64,000 nucleotides of DNA. Origin: Betaproteobacteria bacterium. Lineage in GTDB: Bacteria > Pseudomonadota > Gammaproteobacteria > Burkholderiales > SG8-39. The translations under genes were made by a program, and so were the position numbers. The first letter of the stretch is position 1. Each line of letters starts with the position of its first letter. Under the pieces are notes generated by a model. The model saw only the letters and a program-made list of their open reading frames with translations. It was not told the origin of the DNA and made no database searches. The DNA is taken from the NCBI GenBank assembly GCA_022340285.1, contig JAJDOG010000087.1, forward strand, positions 47,463 to 111,462, written 5' to 3'. Below are positions 34,402 to 43,341 of the stretch, piece after piece.

Positions 34402-35448
34402 TTAACTCGTCTGGGTGCGGGCCTCGCCCGTGGCAGGCTTCTCGACCTCGTCCGCGAACTTCTGCCGCGCTTTGCCTGCCTTCACCTCGTCGTACCAGAG
34501 CTTGTGATGGTGCTCCGCCCAGTGCTCGCTGACTTCGCCGAAGCGCATCGCACGATATGCACCCCGTACCCCTAATGTGCCGAGGTAGATGTGCACGGCG
34601 GCGAGCGCCATGGCGATGTACGCGGCGACCATGTGGATCATGCTCGCATTCTGCATCGCAGAGCGGCCCTGCCCGTAGTTCGGGAAGTTCAGCACGAGCC
34701 CGGTGATCACCAGGATCGTCGTCAGGATGGTCAGCACCACCCAGAACACGAGCTTCTCGCCGGCGTTGAACCGCTTGGAGGGCGTTTCCTTGCCGCGGAA
34801 GTAGCCGAAGATGTTGCCGAACCATTTGAAGTCGGCGGCGCTGATCCCGTTGTCCCGAACGTATTGGAAGAACATCCAGGGCACGGCGATGATCAGGATG
34901 GGTCCGACGAAGTTGTGAAGACCCTTGGAGAGGATTGCGAGCCACGAGAACAGCGTATAGCCGATTACCGGGAGCAGCAGGTCCTTGCCGAAGGAAATGA
35001 TGAGCCCGGTCACCGCCAGAACGGTCCAGGAAATGGCCAGCAGCCAATGCGCGTACCGGTCGGCCGGACTGAAGCGCCGGATCATCCGCGCGCCGGGTTT
35101 CTCCACATCGCCCATGGACCCGCGGATGGCGTAGAAGACCGCCAGCCCCGCGAGCGCCACCGCGACGAGCAGCCCGCCCCAGAACGCGATCGGCACGCGC
35201 GCCTCGCGCCAGGTCTGGCCCCGGCTCTGGACGAGCACGCCGGTCTCGATGCCCTGCACGGTCGTGTAGCCCGGCGCGCCGGAACGCACGTCGCGCCAGA
35301 CCGGCGCGTTGTTTCCGGGTTGAACCATCTCCCGCTCGGCCTGCGCGGCCGGACCCGTGGGCGGGGGCTGCTGGGAGAGCGCAGGCGCCGCAGCCGCGAG
35401 CATCACGGCCGCAGCGAGCACGCCGAAAAAGTCTGCGAGCTTGCGCAC
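34402..35448 (-). CDS. fdhC: Formate dehydrogenase cytochrome b556 (gamma) subunit
   Basis: 348 residues, GTG start at 35448 with GGAGG six bases upstream. The N-terminal signal-like segment (about 7-25, ending ALSQQ) and a periplasmic stretch precede four membrane helices (about 88-108, 134-154, 175-195, 238-256). Heme-ligand candidates are RYAHWLLAISW, KGLHNFVGP and AVHIYLGT. The family anchors the periplasmic FdhAB dimer and passes electrons to quinone. The Lys/Glu-rich C-terminus is cytoplasmic. Last gene of the fdh operon, ahead of a strong terminator. Confidence 0.92.
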   Translation of the reverse strand: MRKLADFFGVLAAAVMLAAAAPALSQQPPPTGPAAQAEREMVQPGNNAPVWRDVRSGAPGYTTVQGIETGVLVQSRGQTWREARVPIAFWGGLLVAVALAGLAVFYAIRGSMGDVEKPGARMIRRFSPADRYAHWLLAISWTVLAVTGLIISFGKDLLLPVIGYTLFSWLAILSKGLHNFVGPILIIAVPWMFFQYVRDNGISAADFKWFGNIFGYFRGKETPSKRFNAGEKLVFWVVLTILTTILVITGLVLNFPNYGQGRSAMQNASMIHMVAAYIAMALAAVHIYLGTLGVRGAYRAMRFGEVSEHWAEHHHKLWYDEVKAGKARQKFADEVEKPATGEARTQTS

Positions 35449-35449
35449 G

Positions 35450-35683
35450 TTAACCTCCGATGCGAACGTACTCGTTTTGGCCCTGGGTCCGCGTCTCGAT
35501 CGCGCGCTCCCACTTCGCCTGGTCGCCGCCGTACTCGGGGCTGTCCCAGGGCTTTGTGTCGGGCTTGCCCTGGTACTTGCCCTGCTTGTACACGGTCACC
35601 TGCTGGTTCTCGCCGCACCCAGCCAGGCCGAGTGAAGCGACTGCGACGAACGCCGCAACGATGACGGTCCGGGGGGCGCTCAT
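35450..35683 (-). CDS. Small lipoprotein inserted between fdhB and fdhC
   Basis: 77 residues. The signal peptide ends in a lipobox LAGC (C about 23), followed by a polar mature part of about 55 residues (GENQQVTVYKQGKYQGKPDTKPWD...). The ATG overlaps the fdhB stop (ATGA) and its TAA abuts the fdhC GTG, so it is translated within the operon. Several Lys/Gly/Pro and aromatic residues, no cysteines after the lipobox. I do not recognise a family. The position suggests a structural or assembly role for the periplasmic formate dehydrogenase. Confidence 0.8.
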   Translation of the reverse strand: MSAPRTVIVAAFVAVASLGLAGCGENQQVTVYKQGKYQGKPDTKPWDSPEYGGDQAKWERAIETRTQGQNEYVRIGG

Positions 35684-36294
35684 TTCGTGGCTCCTTGCTT
35701 GGGCGGCGCGCCGTAGGCCGTGGACCAGCCCCACAGTGCATCGCTGGCCCGGCCACGCTTGAGCACGCGCTGGCGATAGATCTCGGAGATGACGTCGCCG
35801 TCGCCACCGAGCAGCGCCTTGGTCGAGCACATCTCAGCGCAGGCCGGCAGCTTGCCCATGGCGAGGCGGTTCTCGCCGTACTTCTTGAACTCGGCCTCGC
35901 TGTTGTCCTTCTCAGGGCCGCCCGCACAGAAGGTGCACTTGTCCATCTTGCCGCGCAGCCCGAAGGCGCCGGCCTGCGGAAACTGCGGCGCGCCGAACGG
36001 ACACGCGTAGAAGCAGTAGCCGCAGCCGATGCACAGGTCCTTGTCGTGCAGCACGACGCCTTCCTCGGTCCGGTAGAAGCAGTCCACCGGGCAGACCGCC
36101 ATGCACGGCGCATCCGAGCAGTGCATGCATGCCACGGAAATGGATTTCTCCGCGCCGATGACCCCATCGTTGACCGTGACGACGCGCCGGCGGTTCACGC
36201 CCCACGGTACGTCGTTCGTGTTCTTGCAGGCAGTGACGCAGCCGTTGCACTCGATGCACCGCTCGGCGTCGCACAGGAATTTCATTCTGGCCAT
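35680..36294 (-). CDS. fdhB: Formate dehydrogenase iron-sulfur (beta) subunit
   Basis: 204 residues with four [4Fe-4S] sites of the FdnH/HybA type: CIECNGCVTACK, CMHCSDAPCMAVCP, CIGCGYCFYACPFGAP, and C-T-F-C...CAEMC. GGAG lies about seven bases before the ATG at 36294; an internal ATG three codons on is an alternative. It carries electrons from FdhA to the cytochrome b subunit. No C-terminal membrane anchor of the FdnH kind is seen, so it depends on FdhC or FdhA for location. Confidence 0.93.
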   Translation of the reverse strand: MARMKFLCDAERCIECNGCVTACKNTNDVPWGVNRRRVVTVNDGVIGAEKSISVACMHCSDAPCMAVCPVDCFYRTEEGVVLHDKDLCIGCGYCFYACPFGAPQFPQAGAFGLRGKMDKCTFCAGGPEKDNSEAEFKKYGENRLAMGKLPACAEMCSTKALLGGDGDVISEIYRQRVLKRGRASDALWGWSTAYGAPPKQGATK

Positions 36295-36324
36295 GATCGT
36301 CTCCTTATCCTCGTCCTATGCGCG

Positions 36325-39276
36325 TCAGGCCCGGGCCACCTGGCAAAGCGTGGTCTTGGACTCCTGCATGTTGGTGACTCTGTCATAGCCATAGGTCGTG
36401 GCCGTGTTCACCGCCTCGCCGCGCACGATCGGCGCCGCGCCGTCGGGATAGAAGGCCAGCATGTCGTCGCCCTCCCACCAGCCGGCGAAGTGGAACGGGA
36501 CGAACACCGTGTCGTTACCCACTCGCTCGGTCACCAGCGCCTTCACCTTGATCTTCGCGCCGGTCGGCGTGCTGACCCATACGTACTCGCCGTTGCGGAT
36601 GCCGCGGTCGGCTGCGACCTTCGGGCTGAGCTCCACGAAGTTGTCCTGCTGCAGCTCGGCGAGCCATGGGTTGGAGCGCGTCTCATCGCCGCCACCCTCG
36701 TACTCGACCAGCCGTCCGCTCGTGAGAATGAGCGGGAACTTCTTCGAATCGCCGTCGGCCACCGATTTGTCCTGCACGGTCTTGAAGAGAGTCGGCACGC
36801 GGTTGAGGAACTTCACGTCGTCGTGCGTCGGCCACTTCGCCACCAGGTCGGGTCGTGGCGTATAGAGCGCCTCGCGGTGCAGCGGCACCGGATCCGGGAA
36901 GTTCCACACCAGGGCACGGGCCCTGGCATTGCCGAACGGCACACACTCGTGCTTGAGCGCCACGCGCTGGATGCCGCCCGAAAGGTCAGTCTTCCAGTTC
37001 TTGCCCTCGGCCTCCGCCTTCTCTTCCGCGGTGAGGTCGTCCCACCAGCCGAGCTTCTTCAGCAGCTTCTCGTCGAACTCGGGATAGCCCGATGTGAGCT
37101 CGCTGCCCACCGAATGGGATCCCTCTCCCGCCAGCAGGTCGACGCCATCATGCACCACCCCGTAACGGGCGCGGAAGGTGCCGCCCCCGTTCATCACGCT
37201 CTTCGATGTATCGTACAGATTGGGCGTCCCCGGGTGCTTGACGGAGGGGTTGCCCCAGCACGGCCACGGCAGGCCGTAGTAATCGCCGGTGAGGTCGTAC
37301 CCGGTCTTTTCGTCCTTGCCACCGACCGCACGCAGCGTCTTCACGTCGAAGACGTGCATGTTGCGCATGTGAGCCTGGATGCGCTCGGGAGACTGCCCGG
37401 TATAGCCGATCGTCCAGGTGCCGCTGTTGATCTCGTGCAGGATGTCCTCGATGTCGGGCTCCATCATGCCGCCCTTGCCCTTCACCAGCTTGACGTTCTG
37501 CTTGCCGTCGCGCTTGCCGATCAGCTGATCGCCGAAGCCGAGCTTTTCGGCGAGCTGATACATGATCATGTGATCAGTGCGCGATTCGAAGAGTGGCTCG
37601 ATGACCTGCTCGCGCCATTGGAACGACCGGTTCGACGCCGTGACGCTTCCCGCGCACTCGAACTGGGTGCAGGCGGGCAGCAGGTAGGCGCCGTCCTTGC
37701 GCACCTTGGCGAACATCGCCGCGGAAGCCGACGGATAGGGGTCGATGACCACCATCATGTCGAGCTTCTCCATGGCCTTTAGCATGTCGAGGCCGCGGGT
37801 TTGCGAGTTCGGCGCATGGCCCCAGAACATGACGGCCCGCAGGCTCGACGGCTGGTCGAGGTTTTCCTTCGTCTCGAGGACGCCGTCCACCCACCGCGAG
37901 ACGGTGAACCCCGCCTCGCCCATCAGCTTCTCGGAGGCAAACTGCTTCTTCAGCCAGTCGAGATCGACGTTCCAGACTCGCGCCCAGTGCTTCCACGCGC
38001 CCGCCGAGAGCCCGTAATAGCCCGGCAGCGTGTGGGAGTTCGGACCGACGTCGGTCGCGCCCTGCACGTTATCGTGGCCGCGGTAGATGTTCGCGCCGCC
38101 GCCGGTGCGCCCGGCGTTCCCCAGGCTGAGCATCAGGCAGGCGCTGGCGCGCGTCACGGCGTTGCCGTTGGTGTGCTGGGTCTGGCCCATCGCCCAGATG
38201 ATGAAGCCCGGCCGGTTATCGGCGAGCATCTTCGCGACCTCGTACATGTCCTTCTCGGGGACGCCCGTGACGTCCTCGACGGCCGCAGGCGTGTACTTGG
38301 CCATGACCTCTTCCTTGACCTTGTCCATGCCGTAGACGCGCTTCGCGATGTAGTCCTTGTCTTCCCAGCCGTTGTTGAAGATGTGATACATCAGGCCGAA
38401 GAGCATCGCGACGTCGGTGCCGGAGCGGAACCGCACATACTTGTCGGCCTTCGCCGCGGTGCGCGTGTAGCGCGGATCGGCGACGATGACCTTTGCCCCG
38501 TTCTCTTTGGCGTGCAGCGTGTGCAGCATCGAGACCGGGTGCGCCTCGGCCGCATTCGAGCCGAGGAAGAAGAGGCACTTGGAGTTCTGCTCGTCGTTGT
38601 ACGAGTTGGTCATCGCCCCGTAGCCCCAGGTGTTGGCGATGCCGGCCACCGTCGTCGAGTGGCAGATCCGCGCCTGGTGGTCGACGTTGTTCGAGCCCCA
38701 GAGCGAGATCCACTTGCGCATGTAGTACGACTGCTCGTTGTTGTGCTTGGAAGAGCCGAGCACGAACAGGGCGTCGGGACCACTCTCTTCCTTGATCTTC
38801 TTCAGCTTGTCGGAGATCTCGGTGTAGGCCTGATCCCACGATACCCGCTTCCACTTGCCGCCCTCGAGCTTCATCGGATAACGCAGACGATGCGAATGCT
38901 CGGTCATCCCGTGCTCGCGCACCGACGCGCCCTTGGCGCAATGCGAGCCGAGGTTGAGCGGGGAGTCGAACACCGGCTCCTGGCGCACCCAGACGCCGTT
39001 CTGCACGACGGCATCGATGGCGCAGCCGACCGAGCAGTGCGTACACACGGTGCGGCGTACCTCGACCTTGCCACCCATGGTGTCCGTGGCGGCTTCGGCC
39101 TTGCGGATCATGTTGAAGGGCAGCTGGCTGGCAACCGCGCCCGCGCCCACGGTCACGCCCGACCGCTTGAGAAACGCGCGCCGGTCGATCGTGCGGTTGA
39201 GCATCCCGTTGAGACCACGCGCGAGCCGCGACTGCGGCGCCGTGGAGCTGGTGGCGGTTTTTCTGGTAAGCAACAT
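36325..39276 (-). CDS. fdhA: Formate dehydrogenase catalytic (alpha) subunit, Cys type
   Basis: 983-residue molybdopterin oxidoreductase. A twin-arginine signal (DRRAFLKRSG, 31-40) sits unusually far from the N-terminus. [4Fe-4S] ligands are C78, C81, C85 and C113. The Mo ligand position is C205 in ARICHSTTVAG, where E. coli FDH-N has selenocysteine; no in-frame TGA is needed. Later landmarks include NAAEAHPVSMLH, GMGQTQHTNG-type AMGQTQHTNGNA and the C-terminal molybdopterin dinucleotide-binding domain (LILTSGRLVEYEGGGDETR). It oxidises formate to CO2 in the periplasm. GAGGAGG precedes the ATG. Confidence 0.95.
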   Translation of the reverse strand: MLLTRKTATSSTAPQSRLARGLNGMLNRTIDRRAFLKRSGVTVGAGAVASQLPFNMIRKAEAATDTMGGKVEVRRTVCTHCSVGCAIDAVVQNGVWVRQEPVFDSPLNLGSHCAKGASVREHGMTEHSHRLRYPMKLEGGKWKRVSWDQAYTEISDKLKKIKEESGPDALFVLGSSKHNNEQSYYMRKWISLWGSNNVDHQARICHSTTVAGIANTWGYGAMTNSYNDEQNSKCLFFLGSNAAEAHPVSMLHTLHAKENGAKVIVADPRYTRTAAKADKYVRFRSGTDVAMLFGLMYHIFNNGWEDKDYIAKRVYGMDKVKEEVMAKYTPAAVEDVTGVPEKDMYEVAKMLADNRPGFIIWAMGQTQHTNGNAVTRASACLMLSLGNAGRTGGGANIYRGHDNVQGATDVGPNSHTLPGYYGLSAGAWKHWARVWNVDLDWLKKQFASEKLMGEAGFTVSRWVDGVLETKENLDQPSSLRAVMFWGHAPNSQTRGLDMLKAMEKLDMMVVIDPYPSASAAMFAKVRKDGAYLLPACTQFECAGSVTASNRSFQWREQVIEPLFESRTDHMIMYQLAEKLGFGDQLIGKRDGKQNVKLVKGKGGMMEPDIEDILHEINSGTWTIGYTGQSPERIQAHMRNMHVFDVKTLRAVGGKDEKTGYDLTGDYYGLPWPCWGNPSVKHPGTPNLYDTSKSVMNGGGTFRARYGVVHDGVDLLAGEGSHSVGSELTSGYPEFDEKLLKKLGWWDDLTAEEKAEAEGKNWKTDLSGGIQRVALKHECVPFGNARARALVWNFPDPVPLHREALYTPRPDLVAKWPTHDDVKFLNRVPTLFKTVQDKSVADGDSKKFPLILTSGRLVEYEGGGDETRSNPWLAELQQDNFVELSPKVAADRGIRNGEYVWVSTPTGAKIKVKALVTERVGNDTVFVPFHFAGWWEGDDMLAFYPDGAAPIVRGEAVNTATTYGYDRVTNMQESKTTLCQVARA

Positions 39277-39291
39277 GGCGGCCCTCCTCGA

Positions 39292-39486
39292 TCAGACCAG
39301 CGTGGTGCGGTAGTACTTGCGGACGTGTTCGGTGACCTGGTACCCGGTGGACTGCCCTCCGGCGGTCTTGCTCGCTTCCTCGGACGCGGGTGCCACGGTC
39401 TTCGCCGCAACGGCCGCGACGGTTGCCGCGGTCCCGGCACCGACCGCGACGAGGAAGTTACGGCGGCTGCGCTTGGTCTTCGCCAT
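39292..39486 (-). CDS. Small TAT-signal protein of the fdh operon
   Basis: 64 residues with a twin-arginine motif (KRSRRNFLVAVGAG) and an Ala-rich hydrophobic stretch, then a short tail ending TGYQVTEHVRKYYRTTLV. Proteins of this size and ending are found immediately before fdhA in many proteobacterial formate dehydrogenase operons. GGAG lies about 9 bases before the ATG. It is 15 bp upstream of fdhA. Role unproven; a co-exported assembly helper or small subunit is plausible. Confidence 0.8.
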   Translation of the reverse strand: MAKTKRSRRNFLVAVGAGTAATVAAVAAKTVAPASEEASKTAGGQSTGYQVTEHVRKYYRTTLV

Positions 39487-39539
39487 CGTGCTATCTCCTA
39501 TCGGAAATCAAGAGCATATGTAACTGAACGCATGCCTGT

Positions 39540-40172
39540 TCAAAGCATGTCGAAAGACTGGGACTCGACGTCCAGAAACGCGCGCGTGAGGCGCGCGACG
39601 TCCTTGTAGAAATTTGCTCCTCCGCTTCTTATGACCGCGTCCGTCAGCGCGGTGTAACCACTCTGAATATAACGCAAAAAGAACTTCTTCTGAAACTCAA
39701 TTTGTGGGACGTCGCTGCCCTGCACAACCAGGTGACGCATCACCTCGAGCAGTCCGGAAAGATGGTCTTCGGGCTCATGCGTCCCACTCGTGCGGCCGAG
39801 TCCCGCTTCGAGCAACTCGTCCCGCAGCGCAACAACGATGCGCTCGCGGCCGGTTTCCGTCAGGTAGTGGCTGCAGTAAAGCGTGATCTCCGCACTACCC
39901 GTGCCGATGAATAGGGAATCGTATTCATGTATGACGTCATCGGGGTTGGCCTCGGCAGCGGAACGCGCCAGCGCGCGCCACGCCACTGCGAGCGCGGTCT
40001 CGCCCGCGTCTTCCATCAGACTCGCGCTCCGCGCAAGCGCGTCGAGCAATTCCCGGTCGGGCGCGGCGTACCACAAACGTGCCAGCACGCCGTACAGGTT
40101 GGCGCGCGCCTGGTCTTCTTCGGAGAGCGTCGATTCCCCTTCAGTCAACCCGGTTTCCGCCTCGTCCCTCAT
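39540..40172 (-). CDS. TorD-family molybdoenzyme chaperone
   Basis: 210 residues, all-helical TorD/NarJ/DmsD family. Features include the N-terminal RANLYGVLARLWYAAPD, the hydrophobic helix EYDSLFIGTGSAEITLYCSHYL and the family-typical pattern in EPEDHLSGLLEVMRHLV (E-P-x-D-H). It would bind the FdhA twin-arginine signal and promote cofactor loading before export. The start overlaps the preceding ferredoxin gene (ATGA). Confidence 0.88.
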   Translation of the reverse strand: MRDEAETGLTEGESTLSEEDQARANLYGVLARLWYAAPDRELLDALARSASLMEDAGETALAVAWRALARSAAEANPDDVIHEYDSLFIGTGSAEITLYCSHYLTETGRERIVVALRDELLEAGLGRTSGTHEPEDHLSGLLEVMRHLVVQGSDVPQIEFQKKFFLRYIQSGYTALTDAVIRSGGANFYKDVARLTRAFLDVESQSFDML

Positions 40173-42268
40173 TGTTTCTGATCGATGACGCTTGCTTCGT
40201 TCTTGTTTTCCATCATGTCAACGATCCGGCAATCGGCGCACATCATCATGCGCTGCAGCACACCGTCTCCCTGCCACATCGAATGGCCGGCCAGCTTGGC
40301 CACCATGCTTTCGATCAGCTGCTTGGTGCCGAACGGCTTGCCGCACTTGACGCAGTTGAACGGTTCGGCCTCGTAGAGAACGACTTCCTGACGCGCTGTC
40401 TCCGTCAAGTTGAGCCTCGGGACGAGCGTCACCGCGGATTCCGGACAGGTGTTCACGCACAACCCGCACTGGACGCAGTTGCGCTCGATGAACTTGAGCA
40501 TCGGCGTGTCGCGGCCGTCGACCAGCGCCGATTCGGGACATGCCCCCGCGCACGCCATGCACAACGTGCAGGTCTGCTTGTTCACCGCGACGCTGCCGAA
40601 CAGTGCCCCGGCGGCAAGGGGAATCGCTTCCTGAGGCGTCGGCGCGTGCTTCGCGAGGTGATCCAGCGCGAAGTCGAGGGTCGCCCGCTTCTCGGCGCTC
40701 AGATTGAATGACCCCGGCTTCGCTACGGTGCGCGCGGGAGTGAGTTTCCAGAGCGCCTCCTCGAGCGCCGCGGGCGTCTCGGCACGAATGAGTTCGACGT
40801 GCCGCCCGGCATAGCCCAGCGCGTTCAGGATCGTCTGCGCGACCCGCATCTCGCCGTCGAGCGCCGCCGTATAGCTCTCGGGCTCGCCGCCGGTGGTCAC
40901 CACGACCACCTGGCTGGCGCCATACGCGATCGCGCCGAGCATGACGTCGATGCCGACCGAGGCAACGTGGAACACATCCAGCGGGAGCATGCGCGCCGGT
41001 AATCCCTTTCCGCCGCGTACCGCATGCCGCCCGACCCCGTGCACCAACGCCCGTCCGTCTTCCGTGTTGTGAAAAACGATGCACGCGTCCTTGCCGCCCG
41101 CTTCGCGGTAGGTGCCGAGCACCGTCTTCAGTCGCTGCCCCGTATAGGGGACCCCTGGATACATGTGGGTCATGGCGCCCGACGGGCACACCGTCGCGCA
41201 GCCGCCGCATCCTGCACAGAGGTGCGGCTCGACCTTCACGCGGTCGCCGTCCGACCGGATCGCGCCCGTCGAGCAGACGTCGATGCAGCGCGTGCAGCCG
41301 GTCTTGCTCGAGCGCCCGTGGGCGCAGATGCGCTCGTTGTAGGCGAAGAACTTCGGCTTCTCGAACTCCCCGACGAGCTGCGTCAGCTGCGCCGCGGCGA
41401 GCGACTGATCGAGCGGATCGCTCCCGGGTGCCAGATACCCCTGCGGCAGATCCGGCGTTCGCAGCAGCGGCTCGGCGGATAGATCGAGAACGAGATCGAA
41501 GTGCTCACTCCGTGCGCGTTCGGCGCGTGAGAAGTCGACGGCCCCGATCGCCCCGCACGCCTTCACGCACTGGCGATGCGCCTTGCACCGATCGAGATCG
41601 ATCTGGTAGGTGAAGTCGATGGCGTTTTCGGGACAGGCATTCACGCACGCGTTGCAGCGCGTGCAGAGCGCGAGATCGATCGGGTTGTCCTGTTCCCATG
41701 CCACCTCGAATGCGCCGAGATATCCGGACACCTTGACGTTGCGCCCGGACCACACCGGGTATCGGCGCTCGGCCGGCAGCTCACCCCCCTCGTTGCGCGT
41801 GATCAGCACGCTCGGCTCGAGCTGGCCGGCGAGCCGCCTGGCCCAGTCGAGGGCGGCACCGGACGGGCCGATCACCAACACTTGACCTCCGGACTTGTAG
41901 TCGACGCGCGGCACGGGGTCGGGTTCCGGCAGCGCCGCGGCGGCGATCAGCGCGGCGATCTTCGGCGTCACCTGCCTGCCTTCCGCGGACCAGCCGGCAG
42001 CTTCGCGGATATTGAAAAAGCGCAGCTCGCTCTTCGATTCGGCCAGCGACGCCAGCTCGGTGAAAAGCGGGGCCTCCTGCGTGCAGGCAACCAGCACGTC
42101 GGGATCGCCCAGCGTCGCCTGGAACGCCCCGGACTCCTTCCGGCACAGCTCGGAGTGGACCGGAATCGGATCGCCCGACTTCAGCGCGGCCGCGAGGCCT
42201 TTCGCATCGAGCGGGATCGTGCGATTGCAGTTGCACAGCTTCAGCGTCTTGCCTTTCAAGTCCATCAT
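40169..42268 (-). CDS. Multi-[4Fe-4S] ferredoxin-like protein of the formate dehydrogenase operon
   Basis: 699 residues. Five or more cluster motifs: CTRCNACVNACP (about 202-213), CKAHRQCVKAC, CTRCIDVC with CAGCGGCATVCP (about 340-352), CTLCMACAGACP and CVQCGLCVNTCP (about 568-612). A late C-V-K-C-G-K-P-F and C-A-D-C pair resembles a zinc site. The region 120-170 (QVLVIGPSGAALDWARRL) looks like a nucleotide-binding fold. No membrane segment. Homologues accompany DUF3305/DUF3306 genes in fdh operons of Betaproteobacteria; the physiological partner is not established, and an electron relay is inferred. Confidence 0.85.
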   Translation of the reverse strand: MMDLKGKTLKLCNCNRTIPLDAKGLAAALKSGDPIPVHSELCRKESGAFQATLGDPDVLVACTQEAPLFTELASLAESKSELRFFNIREAAGWSAEGRQVTPKIAALIAAAALPEPDPVPRVDYKSGGQVLVIGPSGAALDWARRLAGQLEPSVLITRNEGGELPAERRYPVWSGRNVKVSGYLGAFEVAWEQDNPIDLALCTRCNACVNACPENAIDFTYQIDLDRCKAHRQCVKACGAIGAVDFSRAERARSEHFDLVLDLSAEPLLRTPDLPQGYLAPGSDPLDQSLAAAQLTQLVGEFEKPKFFAYNERICAHGRSSKTGCTRCIDVCSTGAIRSDGDRVKVEPHLCAGCGGCATVCPSGAMTHMYPGVPYTGQRLKTVLGTYREAGGKDACIVFHNTEDGRALVHGVGRHAVRGGKGLPARMLPLDVFHVASVGIDVMLGAIAYGASQVVVVTTGGEPESYTAALDGEMRVAQTILNALGYAGRHVELIRAETPAALEEALWKLTPARTVAKPGSFNLSAEKRATLDFALDHLAKHAPTPQEAIPLAAGALFGSVAVNKQTCTLCMACAGACPESALVDGRDTPMLKFIERNCVQCGLCVNTCPESAVTLVPRLNLTETARQEVVLYEAEPFNCVKCGKPFGTKQLIESMVAKLAGHSMWQGDGVLQRMMMCADCRIVDMMENKNEASVIDQKQ

Positions 42269-42841
42269 CTATCCGTTCTGTGTCCGCGGTTCGCCGGACG
42301 GCCGCGAAGGCGCGTCCCCGGCAGCTTGACTCGGCTCCTCGGCGGGAGGAGGCGATTCGACCGATTCTTCCTTCGGCTGCGCACCCTCTGCAGCGGCTGA
42401 AGCTGCAGCCTGCTGCTCCTCCGCCTCGATCCGATCCGCCTCGTCGTGTCCGAGCAAGGTGCGCCGGGCATGCGCCAGCCTGTCAGCCATCCCGGCGGGA
42501 AGCGTCTCCAGCAGGGTGTAGTCCTCGGCGAAATCGTCGAGCATGTCCTGGACGTTGAAATGCGGGTCGGCGTACAGCTTCTTCAGCGCCAGACGGCGCA
42601 GGGCGTCGGGCACTCTCGGATCCATGAACGGCCGGAAGTCGGACTCCGGCGTGAGCTCTTCGATTGGCGGCAGATCGGGAAGTGGCGCGTCCGGCTCCGT
42701 CGTGTCCGGCGTGTTGCGCGCATCGGAAGTCGGCTCCGGAGAGGTGGACACCCTCCCCGGCGCGGGCGCTTCTTCCACGTCGCCGCCTTCGCGCTTCAGT
42801 CGCGACCAGCGCGAGAGGAAGGGCTCGGTATCCTTTGCCAT
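42269..42841 (-). CDS. DUF3306 family protein
   Basis: 190 residues from the ATG at 42841. The conserved start is PFLSRWSRLKRE, with a central ESDFRPFMDPRVPDALRRLALKKLYADPHFNVQDMLDDFAEDY block (about 78-120) that defines DUF3306. Both flanks are low-complexity, acidic and Pro/Ala/Glu-rich. No membrane helix or signal. It lies directly against the ferredoxin gene and 7 bp after the DUF3305 gene. Function unknown; conserved linkage to formate dehydrogenase suggests assembly or electron transfer. Confidence 0.85.
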   Translation of the reverse strand: MAKDTEPFLSRWSRLKREGGDVEEAPAPGRVSTSPEPTSDARNTPDTTEPDAPLPDLPPIEELTPESDFRPFMDPRVPDALRRLALKKLYADPHFNVQDMLDDFAEDYTLLETLPAGMADRLAHARRTLLGHDEADRIEAEEQQAAASAAAEGAQPKEESVESPPPAEEPSQAAGDAPSRPSGEPRTQNG

Positions 42842-42848
42842 CAGCCAC

Positions 42849-43319
42849 TCAGCCCTTGGCGCGGTCCTTCGGATGCATGAACGAGCGCGGCCGGATGCGC
42901 TTTTTTGGCTCGGGCCGGTAATTGTCGCGGACGTAGTCCCCGAGCCAGAGCACGAGCTCGGGCGCCATCGGCACCGGATCAACCTGGTCGCCGGCGTCCA
43001 TCCAGGTGCTCGCCTCGTCGTAGCTCGCGCTCACCAGATGCGGTACCGCCCGATCGTCCTCCATCTGCCACTGCACGAATAGACGCGGCTCGGCGCTGGT
43101 CACGTTCAGAAAGTAGCCTTCGCCCTCATCCCGCCGCAACGTCACCTCGTAGCCCGGATGCAACCATCGCGCGGAAGCGCTGTCCTCACTGATCAGACTC
43201 GGCTCGGTGTTTCCGGTATCCGGGATCACCGCGACGGCTTCCCATTGCTCCGTCTCCCACCGATTCGCGAGCGTGCGCCGCTCCATGATGACCGCTACCC
43301 GAACGCTTGGATCCCGCAT
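42849..43319 (-). CDS. DUF3305 family protein
   Basis: 156 residues. SVRVAVIMERRTLANRWETEQWEAVAVIPD at the N-terminus and the WLHPGYEVTLRRDEGEGYFLNVTSAEPRLFVQWQMED core are typical of DUF3305, which always partners DUF3306 in fdh operons. Soluble, without cysteines that could bind a cluster. First gene of the fdh operon. A 14-bp inverted repeat lies only 9 bp before its ATG. Confidence 0.86.
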   Translation of the reverse strand: MRDPSVRVAVIMERRTLANRWETEQWEAVAVIPDTGNTEPSLISEDSASARWLHPGYEVTLRRDEGEGYFLNVTSAEPRLFVQWQMEDDRAVPHLVSASYDEASTWMDAGDQVDPVPMAPELVLWLGDYVRDNYRPEPKKRIRPRSFMHPKDRAKG

Positions 43320-43327
43320 CCACTTGT

Positions 43328-43341
43328 CACTAAAATTAGTG
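43328..43341. promoter_or_regulatory. AT-rich inverted repeat between fdh and moa operons
   Basis: CACTAA, AA, TTAGTG: a perfect 6-2-6 inverted repeat, strikingly AT-rich for this chromosome. It sits in the 86 bp between the divergent DUF3305 (-) and moaA (+) starts, 9 bp from the former and 65 bp from the latter. It could be an operator controlling both operons or overlap a -10 element (TAATTT on the minus strand). It does not match the FNR or ModE consensus. Confidence 0.45.

Noticed and set aside
36325..39276. Selenocysteine (in-frame TGA) in FdhA
   Set aside because: The Mo-ligand codon encodes Cys (C205) and the frame is uninterrupted.
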